Shown: piece by piece, positions 11,221 through 23,060 of the stretch
Layout of the letters: the number at the start of each line of letters is the position of its first letter
Position numbering within the stretch: position 1 is the stretch's first letter
From: Misgurnus anguillicaudatus
Lineage: Eukaryota > Chordata > Actinopteri > Cypriniformes > Cobitidae
Length of the DNA stretch: 64,000 nucleotides
Direction: 5' to 3'
Assembly: GCF_027580225.2 (NCBI RefSeq)
Contig: NW_027395276.1
Location: 5,214,501 to 5,278,500, forward strand
Translations under genes and position numbers: made by a program
The notes under the pieces: model-generated
The model's input: the letters and a program-made list of their open reading frames with translations, nothing else
Database searches by the model: none
What the model was told of the DNA's origin: nothing

Positions 11221-12065
11221 TCCCAGCTAACAAGTTCTGTTTCCCAAAACGTTGTCCTAAGGTTAGTTTTTGGTTCCCATAATGTTATTTTTAAGGCTTG
11301 TTTTTGATTACCCAGGAAAGTAAAACTAACCTAAAAATAACGTTCTATTGTAAAGAAAACTTTCCTGGCTAACTAAAAACAAACCTTAAAAATAAACGTT
11401 ATGGGAACCAAAAGCTAACGTTAGGGGAACGTTTTGGAAACCAAAAATTGTTTGCTGGGACTATGAAAGTTGACATGGAGCAAAAACAGTTCAATGACCT
11501 ACAGTGCGCGTTGCTGCGGCTCCGTGCACGCACTGAAAGTAAAAAAAAGTGTTTTTATCATATCTATCTAAAATAAGTAAAACACATTACCATATAAGGA
11601 GGAATAAAACAATAAATTAATAAACAAATCTATCTCTTGTTGTTTTTGCTTGTTATATAAATAAATTACGTTAAAAGGACTGCAGAGGAGCACGCGCATA
11701 CCAGACGTGCACACTTAAGGAATAATGAGTTTAATAAGGCTTTCACTTGATTTCCTCAAAAAAAAAAAAAAAAAAAAAACATTATAGAACCTTCTGTATA
11801 AGTTATTTTCAGGTTATTTAAAAACAACCACCCTACAACGTTGGGAATGTTATTTTATGGTTCCAAAAAATAACCATTAGAGAACATTCTATATAAGTTA
11901 TTTGTAGGTTATTTAAAAATAACCACCCTGCAACGTTATGGAAACGTTATTTTATGGTTGCAAAAAATAAAACCTAAAAAGAACGTTCTCAGGACGTTAT
12001 TATTTGGTTCCCAAAAAAAGATAACCAAAAACGAACCTTAGGGTAACGTTCTGTGTTTGCTGGGA
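11221..12065. mobile_element. AACGTT-rich non-autonomous element with TCCCAGC ends
   Basis: The ends are TCCCAGCTAACAAGTTCTG on the left and ACGTTCTGTGTTTGCTGGGA on the right, which are inverted. The first part, 11221-11460, is itself a palindrome ending GTTTGCTGGGA. The last part contains two ~95-bp tandem units, each with ACAACCACCCTACAACGTT- or AATAACCACCCTGCAACGTT-like cores. Short AACGTT words recur throughout. No coding capacity. Confidence 0.65.
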
Positions 12066-12612
12066 TCAACCATAAATAACTGTTCATTAGTTCATGTGTC
12101 CTTAGTTCTTATCCTGGCCAATTTAAAGAAACAAAGCCCCATATTCCAAAGCAAACAAACAAAATGAAACATTCAAAATCCATATTAAAATCATAAAAAC
12201 AAATAAAATTTTATAAGCCCATTAAAAATAATAAAGTAAACAATACCTCTACCATCCGTTATCTTGGTTTGTGACACTCAGGCAACCAGCCTGTCCCTGA
12301 TACTAAAACAATAAATAAGATAATATAAATATAATGCATGATAAATACCCATGGTTTTGTGTTACTCAACAAATAAACCTGTCAAACGATGCCTCATATG
12401 TTTGACACTCAACACTGCTGCATTAGTATTTAATATACAACTGCAGACAAACACCTGCTGGTCTATTGCCATTACAGAATACATAAAGCTATTGCGTATT
12501 CTATTCAATAACCAAACAAAGAGACAGAGAATACTAAAAATTACCCATTTAATATCACAATGCCATACCTTAAATCTGCCGTTGCTACCCTTCGTGGATT
12601 AGTGGAAAAACC
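12066..12612. other. non-coding stretch, nothing recognised
   Basis: An open frame of 83 codons at 12351-12602 shows no domain and AT-driven composition, so I do not call it a gene. Confidence 0.4.
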
Positions 12613-12623
12613 AAGGGAGGAAG

Positions 12624-14398
12624 GGTTGCCAGGTCCAAGAAAAATTTCCAGCCCAATGACAACATAACCCGCCCAAAAGGAAATAAAACTAGCCCAATTT
12701 TTACATTTGTCCAATCACAGTTGAAACTGCTGGATTAAAACAAAAGGCTGTAAAATAAACTCTTACTGTTGCTTTTAATCTACTTTCCAGGTAATTATTT
12801 TCATAATGCACTTAAAGGGCTCTATTTTCACACACTATTCCGTACTAAATACACAAAAAATTCTACTTGAGCACCTCATAAGATTATCTTAAGAACATCT
12901 AAGTGTGCCCAACCATGCTATTTTGAGACAGCATATGAACTCTGCCCTTTTAACATATCTCTGTATTTAATTTTTTTAAATAACTTGAAAAGATTATACA
13001 AAGATGGGTTCATATGGTACGTAAATATCTAAATAAAATACATTTTAGCACATTTTAGTTCATATTTAGGTGTCACAAAATAACACAGTTAAATACACTT
13101 AGATGTTTATAACTGTAGGCTACATAAGTAGTCTAGGCTATTGGGACAATATAGGCAAAATTGCTCTGTTTGCTGTGGAGTCATGAAACTTAACATTAAA
13201 GGGTGAATATGAGACAAAAGTACAGACTGTCACATTGTATGTTTCATCGGTTTTAACATACACAATTCACCAACTCATGATTAACAGGTTTGTATTTAAC
13301 TTTTATCTAATGTGATCATGTTCAGACCATTTTCTAACAAGGGTAATTGATAATCTGTGTCCTGATGCATTAATTGTTCACACATGAAAAGCAGAGAATG
13401 TGTAGTATCAGTTTGATCCATTGTTTCTGCAGTCTGAGTCTTGCATTTGATGACAACACTCATTAATCAGGATGAAAGACTGTTGTTTGTTAATAAAGCA
13501 TCTATGTGCCTAATCCAAGGTTAATAAAAAACATTTTGTACATCTTACAAATGTCTTACCTCCACAGCAAACAGAGAAATGTTGTCTTTAATGTCCAAAA
13601 ACGTATGGATTGTATGTGTGTATGTATGGATGGATGAATGAATGAATAATAGATGGATATTTTAGAAGTATTTTGCATGATAAACTCTTTAAAATATGAT
13701 CAATATATATGAATAAACAAAAAACAAGAACATTTTCTCTCCGATTCTTTCCGATCCTTCACCATTACAAAAGCTTTTAGGCATATGTGTTAAAGAAATA
13801 ACCCGGCTGACTTTTTACCTTCTCTCCTCGTCTCTCAGATTCACTGTTGTCCTGATTCACGGTGTTTTTACATGATTTAGCCTACCTGACATTGTTCATA
13901 CTTGTTTATTGCTTTACCTGCGGACTTTAGCGTGGCACAGAGTCTTGTGATTAACTTATGTGTGGATTGATTAACCAGTTCTCTCCATGAATTTAGACCT
14001 GGAAGCTGCATGACGTTAAGATATAAATAAACGAACAAACAAATATGCAGATTAGGATTTACCGCTTCCTCAAAACTCTCAGTATAGACGTAACTCCTCA
14101 CGTAAGGTAATTTCTTATTTCTGACGTGATATTAAGAGCAAAACGCGCCCCTCCACTCACGGACTTCTGACGCTGCACAGGTCCTTGGGTTGACAGGTAT
14201 TGTTTATGTGATTGTTGCACATTAGGAAAATAAAGAACGTTCATTTTATAAGTCTACAGATAAACATTTTCGCTGCCGCGGCACATTATAAAACTAGCCC
14301 CCCCAAAAAAACCGCAACCGGCAGCTCCGAAATTTTTCCCGCAATTGTATTTCCAAAATAGCCCAATTGTGCATGAAACCACAAACCTGGCAACATTA
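12624..14398. mobile_element. candidate insertion with GTTGCCAGGT ends and 11-bp flanking repeat
   Basis: The left end GGTTGCCAGGT and right end ACCTGGCAACATTA form short inverted repeats. The same 11-mer, AAGGGAGGAAG, lies immediately outside both (12613-12623 and 14399-14409), as a target-site duplication would. Both ends also carry AGCCCAATT and CCCGCC/CCCGC words. The 1.8-kb interior is AT-rich and non-coding. The short inverted repeat makes the call tentative. Confidence 0.45.
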
Positions 14399-14639
14399 AA
14401 GGGAGGAAGCGAAAGCGAAGCTCATCACTTCCTTTTATAGCGCTAAGGCTGATGGGATTTGTAGTTCCCAAAACTCATTCCGTTACATATGTTATCATTA
14501 TATGTCAGGGAAACCATGAGATACACATTAAAGTAGTATCAGTAACAATTTGAAGGAAAATACAGTGAGAATTAGTTAAAATCGATTTCAGAATCTTTGT
14601 AACGATATGCCTGAGTTTCTCAAACACGGAAACATTTGA

Positions 14640-14651
14640 GAAACCGAAACT
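14640..14651 (+). promoter_or_regulatory. interferon-stimulated response element (ISRE) core
   Basis: GAAACCGAAACT matches the ISRE consensus GAAANNGAAACT exactly and lies 43 bp before the finTRIM ATG at 14695. It is preceded by a second GGAAACATTTGAGAAA stretch that could extend IRF binding. Finding it in front of a finTRIM, a family known to respond to virus and interferon in fish, supports a regulatory role; no transcription start site is visible from sequence alone. Confidence 0.6.
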
Positions 14652-14694
14652 ACTGAAGCGCTCGTTTTTGACTGTATTTGTGCAGTCTGTTAAA

Positions 14695-17600
14695 ATGGCG
14701 GAAGCGACTCTTTCAGTGTCTGAGGATCAGTTCATCTGTTCAATCTGTCTGGATTTACTGAAGGATCCAGTGACCATTCCCTGTGGACACAGTTACTGTA
14801 TGAGCTGTATTACAAAGTACTGGAATCAAGATGATCAGAAGAGAAACTACAGCTGCCCTCAATGCAGACAGACCTTCAATACAAGACCTGATTTATATAA
14901 AAATGTGGTGTTTGCGCAAATGGTGGAGATGCTGAAGAAGACAAAACTTCAGACTGATCGATCTGCTCTCAGTTTTGCTGGACCTGAAGATGTGAAGTGT
15001 GACGTCTGTACTGAGAGAAAATACAAAGCTATCAAGTCCTGTCTGGTGTGTCTTGAATCTTACTGTCAAACTCACTTTAAACAACATGAAGCTTTTCGGA
15101 CAGGAAAGAAACACAAAGTGATTGATGTGACAGGAAGACTTCAGGAGATGATCTGCTCTCAACATGACAAACTCATCGAGGTTTACTGTCGCGCTGATCA
15201 GAGATGTATTTGTTATCTGTGTGCGATGGATGAACATAAAAATCACGACACTGTATCAGCTGCAGCAGAGAGAACTGAGAAACAGGTATGAACAAATATA
15301 TGAAATATAAATATAAAGCAGAAGTGAAGCGACTGATTAGTGCCGCGCGGCCACATGAGGGCGCACAAGAGCAGAAGAAATGACAGCTTGACTGTAAAAC
15401 AATAAATTAGTTTAGAAGATTACTCACTCAAACCTTACCTGACCAGTTGAGTTATTTGTTATGAATCTGTTGAATAGAGATTACTGGAGGACAAGCAGAG
15501 AAAACTCCATCAGAGAATCCAGGAGAAAGAGAAGAAGCTTCAGGATCTAAGAGAGTCTGTGAAGATTCACACGGTGAGTTTTGATGAATAGAGAAACATA
15601 AATACTGAAAGAAGTGTTTGAGATTGAGTTGAATGTTTCTCTCTGTGTGTGTTAACAGATCTCTGCACAGACAGCAGTGGACGACACCGAGAGGATCTTT
15701 ACTCAACTGATCCGATCCATTGAGAGAAGACGATCTGAGGTGATACAACTGATCAGAGATCAGGAAAAGACTGCAGTGAGTCGAGCTGAAGATCTCTTGA
15801 AGAAACTGAAGCAGGAGATTGATGATCTGAGGAGGAGAAATGATGAGATGGAGAAACTTTCACAAACAAAAGATCACATCAGTTTCCTTCAGGTAACTCA
15901 ACACTGTACACTACAACATACATTACAATAAATACATCTTGACTTTAATCTGATAGGATTGAGTTTTATTCATGTCTAAATCAACACAAATCTGATTGTT
16001 GTGTATTGTAGGTTTGATGTTTTTGTGTTGTGTTCATGTAGAGTTTTCAGTCTCTCTCTTCATCTTCTGGATCTTCAGACAACATCACTGTCTCTTCTCT
16101 TCTCTCTTTTGATGATGTGATGAAATCTGTCACTAAACTGAAAGAAAAGATGGAGGATTTCTGTAAAGAAGAGATTGAAAAGATATCTAAGAAAGGTAAA
16201 GAAACATCTCAAACTAAGACTGTGATTTACTCTCAGAAATGACTCTTACAGTAACATCAAATATAACAGAAGAAATACAGAGCAGATTAAAATGATGATG
16301 ATTTTATATGAGATTGAATCTGATGATGTCACCTAATTTTCTTTAGTATCATTTTTAGAAATGATTCCCACAGATGAACCCAAGATCAGAGCGGAGTTCC
16401 TAAAGTGTAAGACACATTTTATAATTATTATTATTTCTCATTCATTACATTAAGTAAGTGATAATGTAGAGGCAGCCGATAGTTATCGGGAAATAAGCCC
16501 CGACAGTGTGATCAGGACCTGATGCGAAGCGGAGGGTCTTGTATCACACTGAAGGGGCTTATTTCCCAATAACTACCGGCTGCCTCTACATTATCCCGCT
16601 TATTACACGGCTACTTGCCACATAAGAAAAAAACTGGACATGAATATGAATTTTAAACATTTTATTGGCATATTTGTTTTAAATTAACATTTTTATCCTT
16701 CCGCGAAACTTTGCACAGATGCATAAAATGATCGTAATACCTTATTAAGATCCTCTGCTTCATACTTGTCTGTCTCCATTCTTTCTTTGAGAAGTTTTAC
16801 TGCCCATTCTGTATTTTTTTGTGTGTTGGCTTCGTAGCTGTCATGCTCTATTTTGTCAAGTTCAGTCTCAGTAAGCTCTCTGTGTCTTGTCGTGGTTGTC
16901 GAGTGTTTGTCACAAGATTGCGCCAAACAGTAATCTTTATTGATCTTTATTGGCGCAGAGCGATTTTACTCGTACAAGTAGTACCGGCTATGCGTTATTA
17001 CTTTGGAGCGGTTATTATTTGAAAAGAACGAACCTGCAAATGTCTCAACTGACCAATCAGAATCAAGCATTCCAGAGAGCCGTGTAATAAGATAATATAA
17101 TACACTATTACACATTATGTAAGGAATAATTGACGACATGCTGTTGAATTATTCGAGAATAATGATACACTTTACACCCCTGGTGTGAGATCTGCATCAA
17201 TCTTTAGGTCTACGTCAAAGTACATTACATTTATCAAACACTTTCATCCAAAGCGACTCATAAAAGTGATGAACACAACAAAGATTAATATACATGAATG
17301 TCAGGACTCTCATTGGTCAGTGTAATGTTCAGCGTCTTGACTTTATCTCACTTCACACGTACATCAATAAACCTTCATGATGACCCTGATGATGCTTCAC
17401 TGCTTGTTCTTGTTTGCATCACTTTTGTCCGCTTCAAAGCACTGCATACCTGAAACACCACACAAGTCTTGATGTTTTGTGATCCAGTCGTCTATCATCA
17501 CTATTTTCCTCTTGTCAGAGTCGTTCAGATCTTTTCTTCTTCTAACAGATGAAACTGAAGAACTGACTGTTGACTTGTTGTCTAATATATCTGACTGTAA

Positions 17601-19629
17601 TAATATAATCAATGTTATTCACGTCATCTCGTTTAATGATCAGTGTATAGTTAAGCAATATCGCTCTCGGAGTCGTGTGATATAGCTCTATATCATCACG
17701 GCTGTGATTAGGCCAGAGGCACGAGGCCGGAGTCAATCACAGCCGTGATGATATAGAGCTATATCACACGACTCCGAGAGCGATATTGCTTTTATACAAC
17801 AGTTCGACGGCACACGTTTGAAAAACGAAAACTAGAAAACAACAACGGAGTTATTTTAAAAGCCTCTTTGTTTGAGAACTACTTCTTCCGCCACGGATTT
17901 GAGGGCGGCCAGAATGACAGGTAACACTTTCGGCTGCTTTGAAGCTCATAACAACTCAATGGACGGAAAAGCCGTTTCTTTATATTAACGTTTCTTGGTC
18001 ACAAAGTGTAGTTTTAAGATTAGTTCAGTCGAGAATGTATATGTATTATATTTAAATCTGCAGTTGATTAGTAAAGATAGCGCCTGTTTGAACGTTTGCT
18101 TAGTGAGATTCGGTACGAATGAGAACCAAAGCATGAGCGGACGCCAGTGTTCACTCACCCCGCTGACCACCGCCCTCTCTGGGCTACATCTCTGACAGGG
18201 ATTCTCATGTTGGCCTTGTTTGTTTATGATGGTCAAAATGAGATCAAATCAGCAGTATTTGGTGTCATGATCAAACTATTACTTGTTTTCTTATTCATAT
18301 TTAGTGTCTTTTGTGTTGTTATTGTTTTGGCGCGAGGTAAAAGTTAATAAAACTATACTTATATAATGTTACTATTGCTTTACCATTTCATCTTAACGCG
18401 ATACGAGCACTCGCTTATTATTAGACTTCGCTCTTGTCAGTACTATATAAAACTGTTTTTTATAAGTGTCAGAGAGATGTTTTTGCATGCTGCTTATAAA
18501 TATATCAGTGGCAATATCTCATAACATGTTTTAATAGTCACGTCACGATAAAGTAAATGATCAATGTCCACATTTAAAAGCTGCGGTGCTTACCTGCAGT
18601 TCCACGGTGTTTTCGTGTTCTGATAAGAGTTATAGCTCCAGAAAAAAATGAGTGTTTATATTCCTCTTTCCAAGTGTTAATCGTCCACACGATGTGACAA
18701 GACATTACTCCCATTAACTTTAACGTAACATCCAAGAGCGCTGATCTTTGACAGAATAATAACTTCCGATTGGGATTCACACACTGATTCACGAGCTAGT
18801 AAACTAATGAGACACACGGAGAGTGATTAAAAACAACGCGTTTGTGTGTGTCCGTGTGTGCGTGCAGTTTTACCATTCAGAGATGAGCCTGTTTAAAGGA
18901 CCTCCATTCACTAGGTGGCAGAATGATACGAAAGGTGAAGCGGTTACTGTGCCGTTATCAGTACAATATCGCATAGCTCTTAGCCAATCAGATTCGAGAA
19001 CCAGAAAGAACTGTTGTATAAATACTGTATATACACTAACCTGACCTTTACACTCAAATGAACAAATATTATAAACTAATGTACATTAAAATATGATGTT
19101 TTTATCTTCCTCAGATTTCAGGCTCTCTCTAGACCCAAACACAGCACACAGGTGGATCCGTCTGTCTGAGGAGAACACAGCGGCTACTGGCACTGACACA
19201 GATCAGCCGTATCCTGATCATCCAGACAGATTTGATGGTTGGGTTCAGGTGTTGTGTAAAGAGAGTTTGTGTGGACGCTGTTACTGGGAGATTGAGTGGA
19301 GTAGTTGTGTGTTTATATCAGTGTCATATAAGAGCATCAGCAGGAAGGGAAAAGGTCTTGAGTCTTTATTTGGACGTAATGATCAGTCCTGGAGTTTGTT
19401 CTGTTGTCCCTCTGGATGTTCATTTGTTCACAATAATATAGAGACAGATCTCCCAGTAGTGTCCAGTAAAATAGGAGTTTATGTGGATCACAGTTCAGGA
19501 TCTCTGTCCTTCTACAGCGTCTCTGACACAATGACCCTCATCCACAGAGTCAACACCACATTCACTAAACCTCTCTATCCTGGGTTTTACTTGTATAACA
19601 GCTCAACAGTGAAACTATGTCATATCTAA
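14695..19629 (+). CDS. finTRIM (fish novel TRIM) E3 ubiquitin ligase, six exons
   Basis: Exons: 14695-15285, 15478-15573, 15659-15892, 16042-16195, 16347-16406 and 19115-19629. All introns are GT-AG; the exons sum to 1650 bp and join without a stop into 549 residues. The start is the second in-frame ATG (AAAATGGCGG), since family members begin MAEA; the upstream ATG at 14668 only adds nine residues. A C3HC4 RING has zinc ligands C15, C18, C30, H32, C35, C38, C54 and C57. Next come B-box 1 (CDVC...CLVC), B-box 2 ([12 protein letters not shown]...CYLC...HKNHD), a coiled coil in exons 2-4, and a PRY-SPRY ([24 protein letters not shown]) encoded by exon 6. The 234-bp third exon and phases match the family gene plan. 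finTRIMs are cytosolic ubiquitin ligases linked to antiviral defence; the SPRY would choose the target. Which finTRIM member this is cannot be told here. The last intron is 2.7 kb and full of mobile DNA, but the coding parts look intact. Confidence 0.93.
16461..17097. mobile_element. palindrome-headed DNA element in finTRIM intron 5
   Basis: Bases 16461-16594 are a palindrome (ATAATGTAGAGGCAGCC mirrored by GGCTGCCTCTACATTAT). Directly after it, ATTATCCCGCTTATTACACG is mirrored by CCGTGTAATAAGATAAT at about 17080-17097, which bounds a second inverted-repeat unit of ~500 bp. No transposase frame. It lies wholly within the intron, so it should be removed by splicing. Confidence 0.65.
17653..19022. 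mobile_element. palindrome plus TTATACAACAGTTC-ended element in finTRIM intron 5
   Basis: 17653-17791 is a near-perfect inverted repeat with ~57-bp arms (AAGCAATATCGCTCTCGG ... CCGAGAGCGATATTGCTT). The next bases, TTTATACAACAGTTC, are mirrored by GAACTGTTGTATAAA at about 19007-19021, so the two parts probably form one non-autonomous element of about 1.37 kb. It ends roughly 90 bp before the acceptor of exon 6. No transposase is encoded. Confidence 0.65.
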
Positions 19630-20183
19630 CATTATAAATGATTAATGTTCACTAGTGTTTATATATATATATATATATATATATTAGTATATAAGTGTCA
19701 CCTAAACCAGTTTATATAATTTAACAAATCAAAAGACAAATGATCATTTATAGTCTATACGTAATATATTTCATTCTTATAGCTTTGATATTTTTCTGTC
19801 TAGGTTGTCTGTCTAACTTTAAAACACATTGAAATGCAACATCTTAGACAAATTTCTGTGCTTTTGGGTAGAAATCATCAGTCCTCCTTACACAAATTTA
19901 CACAGAATTTCTATTTCTACTTTTTCTTATTTACACAAAACTTACAATCAACTGGCTTAATAATTTTCATAAAAATACATCCAGCGTGTTTTTATATTCA
20001 TAAAAAATACAAAATAACTTCAGATATTAGAAAAAAGAAGAAAAAGGAATGCTTCTCTGGGTCAAAAAATATAAATAATGTATAAACAATCCAGGGTGCT
20101 CTTCAAAAATGGGCCTATAATATAATAACATTAAGAAAAAAGAAAAATGAGGCACTCCTGATAAACGTATAAAAAGCCTTTAA
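19630..20183. other. finTRIM 3' flank with a short TA microsatellite
   Basis: Immediately downstream of the finTRIM stop. A (TA)n run covers 19661-19685. The stretch probably contains the 3' untranslated region, but no clear polyadenylation signal stands out. Confidence 0.4.
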
Positions 20184-20394
20184 AGGCGGAGTCCACGATG
20201 TTTGAAAAACGCGTTGGGAAAGGAGACGGGCCGACTACCAAAACACACTTATAGCCAATCAAATCAAATGCCGGGTTGCGTATGTGTGGGGCGGGTCTAT
20301 CAACAGAAGGTCCGGATTCTATTGGGGTAGGGGCGTGTTTGTTTAGGTGATTTCAAATATCAACATTGGCTTTCAAACATCATGGACTCCGCCT
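20184..20394. mobile_element. 211-bp TTAA-type MITE, copy 1
   Basis: Terminal inverted repeats AGGCGGAGTCCA...TGGACTCCGCCT. It is flanked by TTAA on the left (20180-20183) and TCAA on the right (20395-20398), consistent with a TTAA target duplication with one later change. A near-identical copy is at 37561-37777. TTAA targets are typical of piggyBac-like and Kolobok-like transposons. Confidence 0.85.
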
Positions 20395-20398
20395 TCAA

Positions 20399-21708
20399 TC
20401 AAACAATGGCTAACTTCAGATATTATGTGGCATTAAGGCAGAATTAAAGTTTAAACAGTTAATTACGTGCCTGTTTTGAGGCCTTCAACTGAAAATAGCT
20501 GCAGATGATTTCATGTTTGGAAGGATATCAAGTTCTTTTGTCCAGAATACATTTAACCTGTTAACTTTTACCCCCTTCAACCTCTTAGATCTTGTCAATT
20601 GTTTTTCAAGACTGTAAAGCTCTTGTTCAGTTTTGCCTTGGACATTTTTACATACACCTTGTATGATTTATTCAGATTACATAAAGACATAATACGTACA
20701 TGTGATTTTTTTCCTTTTTAATAAATTTGCAAAGATTTCAAACAAACAACTTTTGTGTTTTCCTTTCAAAGTAACATTTTTAGGATAAAGTTTTTTAAGT
20801 GTAGTGTCTAAACAATTAAAGATAGGTTCGAAAAAATTTCACACATGTTTTAGTGCTTAAGCAGGCTACACAATGAGTCTACACAGTTAGCATAATGTTA
20901 GCTCTTAACTGCTGGATCATGCTAATTGTTCAGACTTGTAGGTCTGAGGTGATTTGTGCCAAAGGGCCTGGGTTAAGTTGTGCCAGAGGTGATGTGCTCA
21001 AGAAACTACCCACACCCCAAAAACTTGGTGGTACAGCCATAAGACAGCATAAGTTTATGTTCCCCTGTACTATTGACACGTGGGATGTTAAATAGTAGGC
21101 CAGATCCAGACCACCTAGACTTACATACTCACAGAGGATAATCTGGAGAAGTGAGGAAATGGACATGCTTCATCATTGTTTGACTTAGGCCTACCATTTG
21201 TTTTATTTAGCTAACACTGATTTCAGTTTTGAGTTTGCACTATGTTATTAAAGAGAAGTTTTATTAAGTTTTTAAGTGGCCAAGTCACAATAGGATGTTT
21301 AGAAATTAGTCTAGTCACTTTATTCTTATATATTACTGTACATAATTGACAGACAGGTTCTGTGTATGTCAACAGGCATCTATTGCCAAAGCCACTTTGC
21401 CTGAAATTATTCAGAAATATCACATATTGTGTATTTAAGTTGTTTTCCAAAAACTACAAAATATGACTTATTCCAACAGTTTAATAGAGTGACAATATCT
21501 AAATAAACCTTAAATGAGTTATTGTGTATTGAATTTGTCTTGCTTTAATATAGCATTACAGTTCATAACATTAAAATGTTCTGTTTTACTTCAGAAATCA
21601 CCGGCACAATGAATGTTTACGTGTTGTGTTCAATAAAAACATGAAAACGTATAATGTTTGTGCGGTATCAGTTTAAGCAGACTGTGTTTCTCTATTTTTG
21701 TGACTTAG
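20399..21708. other. non-coding stretch, nothing firm
   Basis: AT-rich. A 66-codon open frame at 20895-21095 has no motif that I recognise. The region may be intronic to the small exons that follow. Confidence 0.35.
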
Positions 21709-22015
21709 ATGAAGATCAGAACACATTTTATGACCAATTTATGAAGAAATCCAAGTAAGCCCACACATACTTTATCTTTCAACTGTATGTACATCCTTAA
21801 GTTGAAGGCATTACTGTCATGGCCTCACTTTAAAGTCACTTTGAGTAAAAACTGGCACAACTCACCCCACTCTCCCCTACCTGTTTTTTTAATTTCGTTA
21901 ATTTAATGCCTATACGGCTTTCTAGTTATGTCCGGAGGTTTGGGGTTTTTATTGTTGTAGGACAACGAAGCCCCCAAAGTCAAAGCGTTTGAGATCCACT
22001 GAGCTCCAGGAATCT
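21709..22015 (+). CDS. two candidate short exons of an unidentified host gene
   Basis: A pyrimidine-rich acceptor ending TGTGACTTAG at 21708 is followed by a 46-bp open segment (21709-21754) and a GTAAGC donor. A second acceptor, ATTGTTGTAG, ends at 21960, followed by 55 bp (21961-22015) and GTAAGG. The phases fit: the first segment ends with AA and the second starts with G. They join to read EDQNTFYDQFMKKSK then TTKPPKSKRLRSTELQES, a lysine/arginine-rich stretch resembling a nuclear localisation signal. I do not recognise the protein, and no further exon of the same gene could be assigned. An LTR-like sequence starts right at the second donor, which weakens the case. Confidence 0.35.
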
Positions 22016-23060
22016 GTAAGGTTTTGTTCTGTGTTTTCTTGTGTTCTATGTGTTTTAGTAATTAGGACTTTTATTTTGACATCCTGTTCTGTTCCGGCTT
22101 TTATTCTGATATTCATCTTGCCGTCACGCTTCACACTTCCTGTCTGTTTTGTATATAGCCACTTCCTGTACACCATCACATTGCTGATTATAGGTGCGTT
22201 CCATTCGACAGGGTCCCTGCGGAGTGTTCACTGCTCCCTACTCCCTGAGCACGGTATATCAGTTGAAGTGGACTTCACAGACAATAACCGCTCATTTGGA
22301 ACGGCCTTCAAACGTCATCAAAGAAAGTCAATGACGGGGTCGCGCAGATTGATATAACATAAATATATATAGGACTACATTCATATTTTAATTTTTATTT
22401 ACTATCACATTTAAAATATGTACACTATACAATAATAAAAAACATTGAGTACTACGTAATGAAAACGTATGTTTATTATACACTTTAATTGACTATTGCT
22501 GCTATTACTTGACTATTAACAGAATTGAAGCCCTGCTGTAACTGTCATGCAAATATGAAAGTAAACTTTTATTTGGTTAACTATGTGTATTTATGTGTTT
22601 TTAAACGATTGTCATATAATTGCATATCGGTCTGACCGTTCTGATTGGCGATCACGTGATGCGCGCAATGACAGTTGGGTGATTATCGCTCTCCACTTCC
22701 TGTGAAGTGATGTATCGATGTTCCCTGATTCCCTATGGCGTGCGCAGTCCCCTTCGAACTGAACATGTTCGCTCCCTTCGGATTGGAATCTTACTTAAGA
22801 TGGCGGAATACCCTGTGCAGTCCACTTCGCAGTCCACTTACGGTCGAATGGAACGCACCTTATTACTTTGTATGTCCAGCCTGTTAGTTTACCTGTTACC
22901 TGATTCCTGTTTTTGTATTCTGCCTGTTTTTGACCCGTGCCTGTTATTTGGATATTGTGATTCTTCTCTGCCTGCCCTGACCATTTGCCTGTCTCTGGAT
23001 TACGTTTGCGGATTGCCCTTTTTGGGATTTTACTCAATAAACCTTTTGCACATGCGATCA
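22016..23060 (+). mobile_element. LTR-like sequence, possible solo LTR, split by a MITE
   Basis: The two parts 22016-22191 and 22861-23060 have the composition typical of fish gypsy-type solo LTRs. Repeated CCTGTCTG/CCTGTTTTTG words occur, and there is an AATAAA polyadenylation signal near 23035 (CTCAATAAACCTTTTGC) close to the right end. Exact ends and target duplications could not be fixed. Confidence 0.4.
22192..22860. mobile_element. non-autonomous DNA element with AGGTGCGTTCCATTCGAC ends
   Basis: AGGTGCGTTCCATTCGAC at the left is mirrored by GTCGAATGGAACGCACCT at the right, an 18-bp perfect terminal inverted repeat. The flanking bases are TAT on both sides. The interior is non-coding. 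It sits inside an LTR-like sequence and so is younger than it. Confidence 0.85.

Noticed and set aside
12351..12602. 83-codon plus-strand frame
   Set aside because: AT-driven, no domain, no splice or promoter support.
14668..14694. Upstream ATG of the finTRIM frame as the start
   Set aside because: Family members begin MAEA; the ATG at 14695 has the better context and the nine extra residues have no family support.
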